A program made the position numbers and the translations under genes. From an uncultured Clostridia bacterium (lineage in GTDB: Bacteria; Bacillota; Clostridia; TANB77; CAG-508), in the NCBI GenBank assembly GCA_934177725.1, contig CAKPPO010000016.1:1-42300 (forward strand): a stretch of 42,300 nt of DNA, given 5' to 3'. Positions 22,459 to 33,750 of the stretch are shown here, one piece after another. How positions within the stretch are numbered: position 1 is the stretch's first letter; each line of letters begins with the position of its first letter. The notes below the pieces were generated by a model. That model was not told the origin of the DNA. It made no database searches and was given only the letters and a program-made list of their open reading frames with translations.

Positions 22459-25400
22459 TTACATAATTATCTCTATATTATATATGCCTCCATCTTCACT
22501 TAATTTAACCTTTTTATCTTCTATTACATAACCATTTACAAGCATTGTTTCCACTCCTGTATTTTTTCTATTGTAATTTTCAACCTTTATATTGTAAATG
22601 CTTTTTCCATATTTGTACCTTATTTTATACTCTTTCCAATCAGCTGAAATACATGGATTTATAGATAAATATCCTTTTTTTATAGTTAATCCTAAAATAT
22701 AATGAAGTCCTGCTTCATACATCCATGAACTAGAACCTGTATACCATGTCCATCCACCTCTTCCTGCTAAATTTTTCTGTCCATAAATATCTGCTGCAAC
22801 TACATAAGGTTCTACTTTATATTTTGAAGCCGTTTCCTTTGTTCTTGCATGTTCTATTGGATTTATCATTCTAAATAATTCTACTGCTTTATCTCCAAAA
22901 CCAAGCATTGCTTCTGCAATAATTGCCCATATTGCTGCATGTGTGTATTGTCCACCATTTTCTCTTGTTCCTGGAAGATATGCTTTTATATAACCTGGCT
23001 CTAATTTAGATTTTTCAAAAGGAGGATCAAGCAATTTTATTATTCCACTTTCCTTATCTACTAAATGATTTTCTAATGATTCCATTGAGATATATTTTTT
23101 GTCATTATCTCCTGCTTTTGAAATAACAGACCAGCTTTGTGATATTCCATCTATTTTACATTCTTCATTTTGAATTGTTCCTAAAATATCTCCATTATCT
23201 GTGTATGCTCTTCTAAACCATCTGCCGTCCCATGCATTATTATTTAGTGTTTTCTTTAAATTTTCTACAATTTTTTGATATTTTTGAATTCTAACATCTT
23301 GTTTCTTTTCTTCACAAATTAAAATCCATCTTTGTAGAACATTATATAAGAAAAATCCAAGCCATACACTTTCACCTTTTCCTTTATTTCCTACTTCACT
23401 AAATCCATCATTCCAATCTCCTGAACCTATTTTAGGAAGTCCATTCTCTCCAAAGTTTAAAGACCTTTCTATTGCTCTTTCACAATGCATAAAAATACTT
23501 TCTTCTATATTACTATTTTCATACCTATCATACCTTTCGTCTGTATTTTCTCCTAAAATCTCTCCTACTATATAGTTCGTTTTTTCTTCTAAAATATTAT
23601 AATCCCCTGTATTTTCAATATATTCTTCCACCAAATATACTAGCCATAATAAGTCATCTGAAAATTTCGTTCTAATTCCTCTAGAAGTTTCTTCATGCCA
23701 CCAATGTTCTACGTCTCCTTCTATAAATTGATGCTTGCTATGCTTTATAATTTGTTTCTTTATTATTTCTGGTGAAAAATATTTTAAAGCAATTGTATCT
23801 TGCAATTGGTCTCTAAAGCCAAATGCTCCACCAGATTGATAGAAGCCGCTTCTTGCCTTCAACCTACAAGATATAGTTTGATAAATAAGCCATCCGTTCA
23901 TTAGTATATTAAATGATTCCATTGGTGTTTCCACTTGTACCCTGCCTAAAAATTCTTCCCAATACCTTCTTACTTTTTCTAATTCTTCTTCCGCCTTTTC
24001 TACTTTACTATATTTATAAACTTTATCTTGACAATCTATTAAACTTTGCTCACTACCTAACATGAAAGATATTTTTTTCTTTTCAAAAGATTCTAATTCT
24101 ACTTCAATTTGAATTGCTACAATTCCATCTTTTCCTAAACTATTTTTATTGTTTAAACTTACTTTCTTTAGTGCCTCTGGATTTGAAATATTCCCTTTTC
24201 CAAAAAAGAATTTCTTGTCTGCTGTATATGATTTTATTTTTTCATTGCATGACACATAAATAATTTCTTTAAAGTCTGTATTAGTCTTGTTTTCCAATGT
24301 TATCATGTTATCGTTTTCTTTAAATTTTAAATTTATATAATTCTTTGTTTGTAATTTATTTTCACCTAATACCGGTTTTATATAATACACAAAATTCAAT
24401 TTTTTCTTTTTAGGAGATAAGTTTTTAAGTTCTAGTAAAGAAACTTTTATATTATCTTTTTCTGGCACAAATGTTGTAAAATTTTGTTCTATTTGCATAC
24501 TTGAATGTCTGTAATTTGCGTAGCCAAATCCATATTCTACCTCGTATTGCTTTTCATCTGGCATAGGATTTAAAGTTACTGACCAAGTTTTTAGGCTTTC
24601 TGCATCTTGCATATAAATTACTTCTGAAGGAGTATCTAACACTTGATTATTACTCCACGCAGTCAATTTATTTAATCCACTATTTTTGCTCCAAGTAAAG
24701 CCTCCTCCTGCTTCTGTAACTAATGTTCCAAAAGTATCATTTGCCATAACATGACTCCATACTGTAGGAAGCCTATTTTCTTTATCTACTATCATTTTGT
24801 ACTTACTTCTATCTTGTGAAAATCCTCCATATTCGTTGTTATATAAAAGATTTTCTGGTAAGGCTATTTTGCTTTTTTCTTCTTCAAAACCTTCAAAGTT
24901 TGTTTTTGTTTTTTCTTCTATTTGTTTTATATTTTCTAAATATTCGTCTTCTAAATCCTCTAATTGTCTTGCTACTGGACCTTTTTTCGTATCTATTATA
25001 AGGTTTGAGTAAAATTCTACTACGTCAAAATCTTCATTTTCTAGTACATAAATTCCACCTCTTATGTTTTGTACATAAGATAAATTCAAGTTCATTATTG
25101 TATTTTGTATTGTTTCTTTTGTATATTTTTCATAACTATTTGGTTCTTCATTTAAAATTACTAAATCTATTTCTACATTTTTTAATCTAAAGAATTCATA
25201 TGCTTTTAGTATTTCTTCTAAATTATCTTTTTCATTACTACTACTTATTTTTACAAGTAATATTGGTAAATCTCCTGAAATGCCATATTTCCATAGTTCT
25301 TCTTTAGGATAATATTTTTTACTATACTTTTCTTTTGATTGAATAGGATTCTCAAATAAAAGGTATCCTAATATTTTTTGATAAGTTACTATTTGCTTTG

Positions 25401-28400
25401 CATTTAATCTTAAATATCTTGCTTCTGTATCTGCTTTTGCAATTGATAATTCAAATGCTTTCTTAATCTCTTCTTCTCTTTGATATTGCTTAATATTTTG
25501 TATTACTTCTTCTCTACTTTCTGAAGCACTAATTAACAAACTAAAGTTAGCTATTTGTTCTGGCTCTAAACATATTGTCCTTCTTAATGCCAAAATTGGA
25601 TCTGTTACCAAATCTATCCTTTTAGAAAATGGTTTAGAATTTTTTACCATTGTAGGAACTTCAAAATTATTTCTTCCTACAAATTTCTCTTTGTCTATTT
25701 CATATTCTAAATCTCCTATTACATTATCATTTGTATATAAAGACACTGCTAAATATAATCCTTTTTCTGTATTTTTCCTGTCTTTTCTTTTTATTATAAA
25801 AATATTTTCATCTTCTAAATATTCATATATTAAAAATAATTTTTGAAATGCGGGATGTGAATTATATTCTGTTTGTGAAACAAGTGCTGGTTCTAACACA
25901 CTTGTTATTTCTATTGTTTCATTTTCCACTCCATTATTTTGCAACTCTAAATTTCGTATTTCAACTGGCGTTTTTTCATTTGTACTAGCCATTGTTACTT
26001 TGCAAGTACTTTTTATTGCTCCATCTGTTCTTTTTATTTTATCTGAATCTTCTGTAAATACTATTTCGTATTTATCTGCTTTTATATTATCATTTCTATT
26101 GTTAATACTCCAAATTCTTTTATTTTTAATATTTTTTAAATAGAATAAAATTCCTTGTTCTTCTGTTTCATCTTCTGTTACATTATATTTATTTATTAAA
26201 TAATTTTTATATTTACTATAACCTTTTCCTTTTACATCCATTACTACACTATAATTATCATTAGATATTATATTGCAAATTGGAAGTGTTTCTTTTGTTT
26301 TTGTAAACACCCTTTGTGCATAGTTTTCATAGTCTTGGTAGGTTATTTTTACTGGTTTTATTTTTTCTTCTTTTGTTATAATTCTGTTTTCTGGCATTAC
26401 TTCTTGAAGTAAAATTGATGTTGCCTCTATTTCTGGATTTTCCATAAATCTTTTTTGTAAAATATTATCATTAAAAAAATTGTTAATTGATAATAAGATA
26501 AGTGCCTGATGATGTGCCATATAGGTTTTTATTGGCATTTGTTTTTTGCCTTTTGGCATACGTATAGGCGTATAGTCCATAGATTCATAAAATCCATATT
26601 GATTGTATATTCCTTGTTTTTCTAGTTCTTTTACATTTGCTATTACTTCTTTTGGTTCTATTAAAAGTGCCATAAAAGAAGCATAACTTGCAACTACCAT
26701 GTCTTCCTCTAAGCCTCTTTTTAGTCCAAGCCACGGAATTCCTATTGCCTTATATTGATAGTTGTTATTCAAGTCTTTTAAATAATATGCTGTTTCAGAA
26801 AATCCCCAAGGTATTCCTAATTTTTTTGCATATTCTTTTTGGCTCATTAGCATAAATTTTATAGATTCATCTAATAAACTTCCCTCTTCTTGCTTTATTA
26901 TTACATTTGGCATTAAATATTCAAATGCTGTTCCAGACCAAGAAATCAAGCCATTATAGCCATTTATATCTGTCATTGTTCTACTTAAATGTCCCCAATG
27001 TTTTGATGGAATATCTTTTTTACTTATTGCAACAAAACTTGCACTTCTTGCTTCAGAAGCCAACAAATCATAATAAGAATCTGTTAATTTATTCTCCTCT
27101 ATATTAAATCCAATAGAAAATAGCCCTTTTTCTTCATCATAAAGCTTTGAAAAATCTGCATTTGCTATAGGTATATCTTCTACTTTTTGGTCCGCCCATT
27201 CAGGAATAAAACTTAATAATTTTTCTTTTGTTTCTACATCTAATTCTATTTGTCCAGTTTCAATTTTTTCTTTTATATCTTTGTAAAATTGTTTTAAAAC
27301 ATATACATATCCAACAAAATTTCCACTATCTACTGTTGATATATAACGTGGAATTAATGGTTCTAAAGTTTTTATGTTATACCAGTTATATAAATGGCCA
27401 TTCCATTTTGGAAGTTCATTTACTGCCCCTAGCATATTATTCAACAATTCTAGTGTGCTTTCTAATGTTTCATAACCTAAATCATAACTAGAAATTATAC
27501 TTAAAAAAGCAAGTCCAATATTTGTAGATGATGTTCTATCTACAAAACAAGGAGTTCTATCCTCTTGGTAATTGTCTGGTGGTAAATAGTTATTTTCTTT
27601 AGTTATACTCTCTTTAAAAAATAGCCATGTTTTTTCGCCTATACTATTTAAATATTCTTTTTCTTTATTTGTAACTTTATTAATTGCTTGTTGTTTTTCC
27701 TCTTTTTTGCTTATATACCAAAATGCAAATGGTGCAATTAACCATAATAAAGATAATATAAACAAAAATATATACATTGTTTCTTTTTTATTTGCAATAG
27801 AATAAATTATTCCCACTACACCAAAAACTACATTTGCAAACATACTCTTATAATATGAAACTAAGTTATTTTTAGATAATTTTTCCGCATCTTCTGAAGT
27901 AGTCCACTCTAGCAAATGTTTTTTAGAAATCTTTTGTCTATAAATAGTTCTTATAATAGCATCAAGTGAAAAATATGCTTTATCTGGTAAAGAAATTAAA
28001 CTTAATACTCCTCTTATAAAACTTGCAAATAAAGAATATATTCTAGGACTAAATGACTTTGTGTGCATTTGTCCTTCTTTTTTATAAATAATTCTATTTG
28101 CAATGTCTAATATTAATGGAAACATTGTCCATATTACAATAAACCAAGCAAATACACCTACTTTAAAATTTAAAAATAACTTTGTTGTAAATAGTATAAT
28201 TAAGGTCAACATTGAAAATACAGGCGTTAGAGCTCTTATCAAATTGTCTATTATTTTGTATCTAGATAATGTATTTAAAGGATTATTTTTTTCTCTCAAT
28301 TTTTTATCTATTATTTTATTTCCTGACCACCTTGCTATTTGAAAGTCTCCTCTAATCCATCTATGAAGTCTCGACTTAAAACTCAAATAATTAGTTGGAT

Positions 28401-30627
28401 AGCCATCCATTAGTAATATATCTGAACAAAGTCCTGCTCTTAAATAACTTCCCTCTAATAAATCATGACTTAAAACTGTATTTTTTGGAATTTCATTTGA
28501 TAATACCTCTGAAAATACCCTTAAATCGTAAATACCTTTTCCTGTAAATATTCCTTCGTAAAAATTATCTTGGTATACATCTGATATTGCATTTGTATAT
28601 AAGTCTGTTCCTCCACTACCTGCAAATATTTTTGTAAATAGATTTTTATTTGCCGCTTCTAAGTTAATTCCAACACGTGGTTGCATTAACCCATGCCCAT
28701 CTATTACTAAATCCTTTTTATTATTAAGTACAGGTTTATTTAGAATATGGGCCATTGCTCCAATTAGCTCTAAGCCACTATTTAATATAAGGTTGGTATC
28801 TGCATCTAAAGTAATTATATATTTTATAAATGGTATATCTATTTTTTCTAGCGTATTTACTAAAAATGGACTTTCTATTTTTCCCAATAAATAATCATTA
28901 AATTGATTTAATAAGCCTCTTTTTCTTTCCCAACCTAAATAGCATTCTTCTTCACCATTCCAAAAACGTTTTCTATAAACAAAATGAAATTTTGGTATAC
29001 TATTTTCTTCCTTATATTTTTCATTCAATATTTGTACTTGTTTTATTCCTTCATTAATTACTTCTTCATCAAAAGGTTCTTCTTTATTGGGTCCTGAAGA
29101 GCAATCACCAAGTAGTGCAAAATATAGATTTTCGCTTTTATTTGCTATATAATAAACTTCCAATTTTTTTACTAACTCTTCTACTTTTTCTTTACTTTTT
29201 AAAATTGTCGGAATAACAACAAATGTAGAATAATCCTTTGGAACACCTGAATAAAAATCCAATTTTGGTATAAGTTTTGGCTTAACTACTTTTCCTAATA
29301 TATATTGAACAACTTGTACAACAATTTCTTGAATAGGAAAAATTAAAGTAATTCCTAATATTATTGTTAAAATCGCATTTCTTAATTGTTTTTGTATATT
29401 GCACATAAATACAATATCAATTATTAAAGAAGCTGCCCAAATTAATATTATATAATATTTTGCCTTACTATTATTTTCTTTAATTTTCTCACCATTTTGT
29501 TGCAATACTTTGTATAATTTGTGCTTACCTTTATCTATTAAGTAATAACCAATATGCGCTTCTTTTGTATTTTCATTTCCGTTACTTGCAAGCTCTAAAA
29601 CTTTTTTTGCAATATAAATTTCTGCAATTTTAGTCTTTTTAGCAATCTCTTTTATTGTATTTCTATAGTATTCCTTTGTTTTGTAATCCATTTTTGTATA
29701 AACATTTGCTGGGTCTTGTTTTAGTATTTCTTCTACTCCATTTACTTCTTCAAAAATAGATAAAAAGTCGATTCGAAGTAATTCTTTCATACTAGTAATA
29801 CAATTTGCCATACTAACTTTTTTTACAGCAATATCATAATGTTCTTTCTTTACTACCTCCTCGATAGTAGTTCCCATTTTGTTTACTTGTTCTTCCAATA
29901 TATTTAAAAATGGAATAGCAATTCTTCCTTGTTTATTTAATCTATAAGAAAGATACTCTATAAAAGGATATTTCATCTCACCATATCCTTTTACACGTGC
30001 TCTATATTCTGTAAGATTTTTATATTTTAAGTCTTCTTTCTTTTCTACCAGTCTTTCAAAAATGTTTTCTACTCTATACTTTTGCATTTGACTAAAATAA
30101 ATTTTTTCACATATATCGCTAATTCCCTGTATTAGAGCTATTTGCATAAAAATATTTAAGTTCCATATTTCTTCCATGCTAAGTGTCTTTTTTCTTTGAT
30201 ATGCTGAAAGAAAACTACTAATATTTTTGGCATCTATACGACTATCTGTATAACTTACAATTTCAAATGCTAAAACGTAAATTCTTGCAAAGCCTTTGTA
30301 GGTTCCATTTGCAATACCTAAAAAGTTTTTATATTTTTTTAATGGCATTTGATTAATAATTGTTTTTACAGTTTCTTCAATAATGTAAAAATTGTCTAAT
30401 AGCCATTCACCTGCTGGATGAATGGGAATGCCTAATTTTATATGTTCGTCTAATAAATGATAGACCTCTGAAATTTTAGCAAAATTCTCTTTTACTTTTG
30501 GTATAGGGTATGTTTGCTTTTCACTATCTTTTTGTAAAACATGATCAGAAGCCAATTTTTCTAAATATTGCTCTAAACCATATTTATCTAAATTAGCTCC
30601 TTTTAAATTTAAGTTTTTATATTCCAT
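22459..30627 (-). CDS. Cyclic beta-1,2-glucan synthase-like protein (GT84-GH94), 2722 residues
   Basis: Such proteins (NdvB/ChvB/Cgs) build beta-1,2-glucans from UDP-glucose and use a GH94 domain to set chain length. Layout: residues 1-390 helical; membrane pair about 390-445; glycosyltransferase with ITLDADTNLILNSG (about 606-619), SHDLLEGSYLRAGL (about 720) and RLHRWIRGD (about 754); more membrane segments about 800-845 and 930-975; a glycoamylase-like region (DRTSSTNIGLAFLSI, WGFSETAYY); then beta domains and GH94 (GFRDQLQDTIAL, and SGDWNDGFSEVG with the catalytic Asp near residue 2400). Length is close to the roughly 2830 residues known for Brucella Cgs, so all modules appear present. Whether the product is cyclic, linear or involves another sugar cannot be told. 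It takes 19% of this window and has an AAGGAG site. Confidence 0.9.
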   Translation of the reverse strand: MEYKNLNLKGANLDKYGLEQYLEKLASDHVLQKDSEKQTYPIPKVKENFAKISEVYHLLDEHIKLGIPIHPAGEWLLDNFYIIEETVKTIINQMPLKKYKNFLGIANGTYKGFARIYVLAFEIVSYTDSRIDAKNISSFLSAYQRKKTLSMEEIWNLNIFMQIALIQGISDICEKIYFSQMQKYRVENIFERLVEKKEDLKYKNLTEYRARVKGYGEMKYPFIEYLSYRLNKQGRIAIPFLNILEEQVNKMGTTIEEVVKKEHYDIAVKKVSMANCITSMKELLRIDFLSIFEEVNGVEEILKQDPANVYTKMDYKTKEYYRNTIKEIAKKTKIAEIYIAKKVLELASNGNENTKEAHIGYYLIDKGKHKLYKVLQQNGEKIKENNSKAKYYIILIWAASLIIDIVFMCNIQKQLRNAILTIILGITLIFPIQEIVVQVVQYILGKVVKPKLIPKLDFYSGVPKDYSTFVVIPTILKSKEKVEELVKKLEVYYIANKSENLYFALLGDCSSGPNKEEPFDEEVINEGIKQVQILNEKYKEENSIPKFHFVYRKRFWNGEEECYLGWERKRGLLNQFNDYLLGKIESPFLVNTLEKIDIPFIKYIITLDADTNLILNSGLELIGAMAHILNKPVLNNKKDLVIDGHGLMQPRVGINLEAANKNLFTKIFAGSGGTDLYTNAISDVYQDNFYEGIFTGKGIYDLRVFSEVLSNEIPKNTVLSHDLLEGSYLRAGLCSDILLMDGYPTNYLSFKSRLHRWIRGDFQIARWSGNKIIDKKLREKNNPLNTLSRYKIIDNLIRALTPVFSMLTLIILFTTKLFLNFKVGVFAWFIVIWTMFPLILDIANRIIYKKEGQMHTKSFSPRIYSLFASFIRGVLSLISLPDKAYFSLDAIIRTIYRQKISKKHLLEWTTSEDAEKLSKNNLVSYYKSMFANVVFGVVGIIYSIANKKETMYIFLFILSLLWLIAPFAFWYISKKEEKQQAINKVTNKEKEYLNSIGEKTWLFFKESITKENNYLPPDNYQEDRTPCFVDRTSSTNIGLAFLSIISSYDLGYETLESTLELLNNMLGAVNELPKWNGHLYNWYNIKTLEPLIPRYISTVDSGNFVGYVYVLKQFYKDIKEKIETGQIELDVETKEKLLSFIPEWADQKVEDIPIANADFSKLYDEEKGLFSIGFNIEENKLTDSYYDLLASEARSASFVAISKKDIPSKHWGHLSRTMTDINGYNGLISWSGTAFEYLMPNVIIKQEEGSLLDESIKFMLMSQKEYAKKLGIPWGFSETAYYLKDLNNNYQYKAIGIPWLGLKRGLEEDMVVASYASFMALLIEPKEVIANVKELEKQGIYNQYGFYESMDYTPIRMPKGKKQMPIKTYMAHHQALILLSINNFFNDNILQKRFMENPEIEATSILLQEVMPENRIITKEEKIKPVKITYQDYENYAQRVFTKTKETLPICNIISNDNYSVVMDVKGKGYSKYKNYLINKYNVTEDETEEQGILFYLKNIKNKRIWSINNRNDNIKADKYEIVFTEDSDKIKRTDGAIKSTCKVTMASTNEKTPVEIRNLELQNNGVENETIEITSVLEPALVSQTEYNSHPAFQKLFLIYEYLEDENIFIIKRKDRKNTEKGLYLAVSLYTNDNVIGDLEYEIDKEKFVGRNNFEVPTMVKNSKPFSKRIDLVTDPILALRRTICLEPEQIANFSLLISASESREEVIQNIKQYQREEEIKKAFELSIAKADTEARYLRLNAKQIVTYQKILGYLLFENPIQSKEKYSKKYYPKEELWKYGISGDLPILLVKISSSNEKDNLEEILKAYEFFRLKNVEIDLVILNEEPNSYEKYTKETIQNTIMNLNLSYVQNIRGGIYVLENEDFDVVEFYSNLIIDTKKGPVARQLEDLEDEYLENIKQIEEKTKTNFEGFEEEKSKIALPENLLYNNEYGGFSQDRSKYKMIVDKENRLPTVWSHVMANDTFGTLVTEAGGGFTWSKNSGLNKLTAWSNNQVLDTPSEVIYMQDAESLKTWSVTLNPMPDEKQYEVEYGFGYANYRHSSMQIEQNFTTFVPEKDNIKVSLLELKNLSPKKKKLNFVYYIKPVLGENKLQTKNYINLKFKENDNMITLENKTNTDFKEIIYVSCNEKIKSYTADKKFFFGKGNISNPEALKKVSLNNKNSLGKDGIVAIQIEVELESFEKKKISFMLGSEQSLIDCQDKVYKYSKVEKAEEELEKVRRYWEEFLGRVQVETPMESFNILMNGWLIYQTISCRLKARSGFYQSGGAFGFRDQLQDTIALKYFSPEIIKKQIIKHSKHQFIEGDVEHWWHEETSRGIRTKFSDDLLWLVYLVEEYIENTGDYNILEEKTNYIVGEILGENTDERYDRYENSNIEESIFMHCERAIERSLNFGENGLPKIGSGDWNDGFSEVGNKGKGESVWLGFFLYNVLQRWILICEEKKQDVRIQKYQKIVENLKKTLNNNAWDGRWFRRAYTDNGDILGTIQNEECKIDGISQSWSVISKAGDNDKKYISMESLENHLVDKESGIIKLLDPPFEKSKLEPGYIKAYLPGTRENGGQYTHAAIWAIIAEAMLGFGDKAVELFRMINPIEHARTKETASKYKVEPYVVAADIYGQKNLAGRGGWTWYTGSSSWMYEAGLHYILGLTIKKGYLSINPCISADWKEYKIRYKYGKSIYNIKVENYNRKNTGVETMLVNGYVIEDKKVKLSEDGGIYNIEIIM

Positions 30628-30692
30628 TTAAATTACTCCTTAGCAATATGTTATGCACATATTATTTGCTAGAAGTGGAAAATTTATGCACG

Positions 30693-31274
30693 TTATTCAT
30701 AATCTTCTAAAGTTAAACTTAAGTTTTCTTTTCCTATTATTTCAATTCCTTTTTTTAAACTTTGTCTATCTGCTTCTGGAAGATATGTTGTAACAATTTG
30801 TGTTGTTTCTTTTAACTTTTCTTTTCCTTCACTATCTTTTCTATATATTGCAATATACCCATTATTTTCTTTTAGTAAATAATGCTCATCACAAATTCCT
30901 TCTTTTTCTTGATAAAATACAATATTATTTGCTGTAAAATTCTCTATTTTATAATCTTTGTATTTATCTTGCATTTCTATTTCAGTTTTGTTCACTAATT
31001 CCTCTGGTATATTTTCTCTTTTAGTTGTTGTATGCTTGCAACCTTTATAATAGGTTTTAAACTCAAATAAGCAGTTTGGTGAAGCCTTAACTTCTGCATA
31101 AGAAGTTGAAATTAATTCTATGCTATTTTGAAGATTTTGATCTGTACTTACTAGTTTAGTTTCTACCTTTTGCTCGTCTTTTATTGAATTTTTGCTAATA
31201 AAAATTCCTACTATAACTCCTAAAACAATAATTGCACAAATTCCTAATATAATCCACACATAATTTTTTCTCAT
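30693..31274 (-). CDS. Membrane-anchored BofC-C-terminal-domain-like protein
   Basis: The 193-residue protein has an N-terminal membrane helix (YVWIILGICAIIVLGVIVGIF) and an outer part. The second half resembles the BofC C-terminal domain: YIAIYRKDSEGKEKLKE, TYLPEADRQSLKKGIEI and the end phrase LEDYE. Before that, FEFKTYYKGCKHTTTKREN recalls the BofC N-terminal part. In B. subtilis BofC controls the SpoIVB protease that triggers pro-sigma-K processing in spore formation. In Clostridia similar domains occur in proteins of unknown role. Two cysteines (in PNCLF and YKGCKH) and one in GICDEH might bond. The domain call is from remembered family patterns and is moderately sure. Confidence 0.6.
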   Translation of the reverse strand: MRKNYVWIILGICAIIVLGVIVGIFISKNSIKDEQKVETKLVSTDQNLQNSIELISTSYAEVKASPNCLFEFKTYYKGCKHTTTKRENIPEELVNKTEIEMQDKYKDYKIENFTANNIVFYQEKEGICDEHYLLKENNGYIAIYRKDSEGKEKLKETTQIVTTYLPEADRQSLKKGIEIIGKENLSLTLEDYE

Positions 31275-31345
31275 ATTATACTCAATTCCTCTCTCTATTG
31301 CTTTTTTCTTTAGTATGGATTTTTTTTAGTAAAAATATACCAATT

Positions 31346-33718
31346 TTAGATTTTTGTTTTAATTTTCATTTTCCCATTATTATCTATTTTTATTGTAATT
31401 TCTCCATTATGGTCTGTGCGATATATTTTTGTGTTTAAATTTTGTAGTCTATTTATAACACCTGTATTAGGATGACCAAATGTATTTTTTTCTCCAACTC
31501 CTATTAATGCAATTTGAGGCTTTACTTTTTCTAAAAATTCATTTATACTTGAAGATTTTGATCCATGATGCGCTACTTTCAATATATTTGCATTTAAAAT
31601 ATTGCTATTTTTGTACTCTTTTAAAATTTCATTTTCTGCTATTTTCTCAATATCTCCTGTAAGCAAAATCGAAAAATTTTTATAATTTAGTTTAGCAACT
31701 ATAGAATTATTATTTATTGCATTTTCTTTTATCCTCTCATCTTTTGGCCACAAAATATTTAGTGAAATATTTTCTTCAATTTTCAGATTATCTCCTTTTT
31801 TCACAACATAAACTTTTATTTTTTTATTTTTTATAATTTTTTTAAATCTTTTGTAATTTTCATTTTCTTCCTGCTTACAAATGATTACTTTTTTAGCTCT
31901 TAGTTCTTCTAACACACTTAAAATTCCTCCAACATGGTCTGAATCAAAATGAGATATTATAATATAATCCAATTTTGTTATTCCTTTATTTAAAAGATAT
32001 GGAATTAAAGTTTGTTTACCTATATCAAAAGTTGTTTCATCTCTTGAACCTCCACCATCTACTAAAATATTTTTTCCTTTTGGTGTTGAAATAAGCATAG
32101 AATCGCCTTGTCCTACGTCTATAAATGATATAGTAAATGTTTTAGGTATAAGATTTAGAATTAAATTTAAAATAATTACAATTATTATGAAGATAATAAT
32201 TACTTTTTTATCTATTTTCTTGCCTGTTATTATTTTGTTTTTTACTAGAATAAAGTAAATTAAAAATATATAATAAATAATTATTATATATATTTTAGGT
32301 GTCGGAAAATAAACTTTAGAAAGTGGCAACTCTGCACAAAAATGTGCTATTTGAGCTAATACACTTAAGAATATTTGTAGGAAAAAGAACATTATTTTTG
32401 AAATAGGACTAACTATATATGAAGCAAACACAGACAAAAAACCGAGTATTATTATAATTCCTATTATTGGTGATATTAATAAATTTGAAATAATAAATGT
32501 GAATGACATTATATTATAATGAAATAAAACTATTGGAAATATAACTAAATTTGCACTTATTGTAATAAGTATAGTATCAATTATTTTATCTTTTATTTTA
32601 TACAATACTTTTTTAATTCTTCCAGTTTTATCTTCTTTTTTCTTTTTATATTTTTTTAAAATTGGATAAATAAGTACTATTCCTATAGTTCCTCCATACG
32701 AAAGTTGTAGACCAATATCTAAAATAAAATATGGATTTATAATTAGAATAATTAAAAGCGAAATACTTATACTTCCTAATACATGTGCTTTTTTATGGAA
32801 CAGGCTTGCTAAAATAATATACGAACTCATAAAACATGCTCTTGTTACAGAAGCTGTTTTGCCTGTAAGAATAATAAAAAATAATAAAATTAAAATTGTT
32901 ACTATTTTCGACATTTTTTTACTAAATTTTATTTTACTTATAAGAAATGTTATTCCTAACATTACATATGATACATGCATACCCGAGATTGCTAAAACAT
33001 GTGATAAACTGCTATCTCTAAAGTCTTCTTGTATTTCTTTTTGAAGATTACTTTTTTCTCCTATTAGCATGCCTGAAAGTAACTCACTTGTTTCATTAGG
33101 TAAGTTTTGTTCTATTTTTTCTTTCATCGAATTTCTAACTTTGTTTGCTAATAAATCAATTACACCTACACTATTTTTATTTATGATTTCTATATCTTTT
33201 TTATCTACAGTTATAATTCCATATATGTTTTTCGACTTCAAATATTGTTTATAGTCAAAACCACCTTCGTTTCTAGCAGTACTCGCTTCTTCAAAGTTTC
33301 CTTTTACTATAATTTCATCTCCATAATTTAATGTCTCTTTTTCTTTTTTTACATTCAATTGTAGATTAGTATTTTTGTATTCTTTGTTTCCATTTATCTC
33401 TTCTATTTTTAAAATATATTGATTCTTATATTGCTTATCTATAGGATTTGAAATAATAGTTCCTACTATTTCAAGATTTTCTCCAACATTTTGGTACTTT
33501 TCATCAAAAGACTTTTCTAATAACGTGATTTGTATATTTGATATAAGAACACTTATCAAAAATAAAACTACATATTTTCTTACTTGTATTTTCTTTTTTA
33601 TAGTTAGATACATACACGTAAAAATTAAAGGTATAACAAAAAGGGCTATACTTATTTTAAAGTATAACCCCCATATTACTCCAAATATCCATGCAATAGT
33701 TATGAAAAATAATTCCAT
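31346..33718 (-). CDS. comEC: ComEC/Rec2 competence channel
   Basis: ComEC is the inner-membrane channel that carries single-stranded DNA into the cell during transformation. The 790-residue protein has three parts. N-terminal membrane helices and an OB-like outer domain (VGENLEIVGTIISNPIDKQ...) come first. The competence core follows, with the signature LLSGMLIGEKSNL and SSLSHVLAISGMHVSYVMLG and several membrane helices. Last is a metallo-beta-lactamase-like domain (SFIDVGQGDSMLI, NILVDGGG, IIISHFDSDHVGG, KVAHHGSKSS), possibly the nuclease. All modules are intact. An AAGGAG site is five bases before the start. It follows the NlpC/P60 gene by 32 bp. comEA and the pseudopilus genes are not in this window, so competence is not shown. 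Confidence 0.95.
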   Translation of the reverse strand: MELFFITIAWIFGVIWGLYFKISIALFVIPLIFTCMYLTIKKKIQVRKYVVLFLISVLISNIQITLLEKSFDEKYQNVGENLEIVGTIISNPIDKQYKNQYILKIEEINGNKEYKNTNLQLNVKKEKETLNYGDEIIVKGNFEEASTARNEGGFDYKQYLKSKNIYGIITVDKKDIEIINKNSVGVIDLLANKVRNSMKEKIEQNLPNETSELLSGMLIGEKSNLQKEIQEDFRDSSLSHVLAISGMHVSYVMLGITFLISKIKFSKKMSKIVTILILLFFIILTGKTASVTRACFMSSYIILASLFHKKAHVLGSISISLLIILIINPYFILDIGLQLSYGGTIGIVLIYPILKKYKKKKEDKTGRIKKVLYKIKDKIIDTILITISANLVIFPIVLFHYNIMSFTFIISNLLISPIIGIIIILGFLSVFASYIVSPISKIMFFFLQIFLSVLAQIAHFCAELPLSKVYFPTPKIYIIIIYYIFLIYFILVKNKIITGKKIDKKVIIIFIIIVIILNLILNLIPKTFTISFIDVGQGDSMLISTPKGKNILVDGGGSRDETTFDIGKQTLIPYLLNKGITKLDYIIISHFDSDHVGGILSVLEELRAKKVIICKQEENENYKRFKKIIKNKKIKVYVVKKGDNLKIEENISLNILWPKDERIKENAINNNSIVAKLNYKNFSILLTGDIEKIAENEILKEYKNSNILNANILKVAHHGSKSSSINEFLEKVKPQIALIGVGEKNTFGHPNTGVINRLQNLNTKIYRTDHNGEITIKIDNNGKMKIKTKI

Positions 33719-33750
33719 ATAAACTCCTTGTATTTTTATTGGCCCCTATT

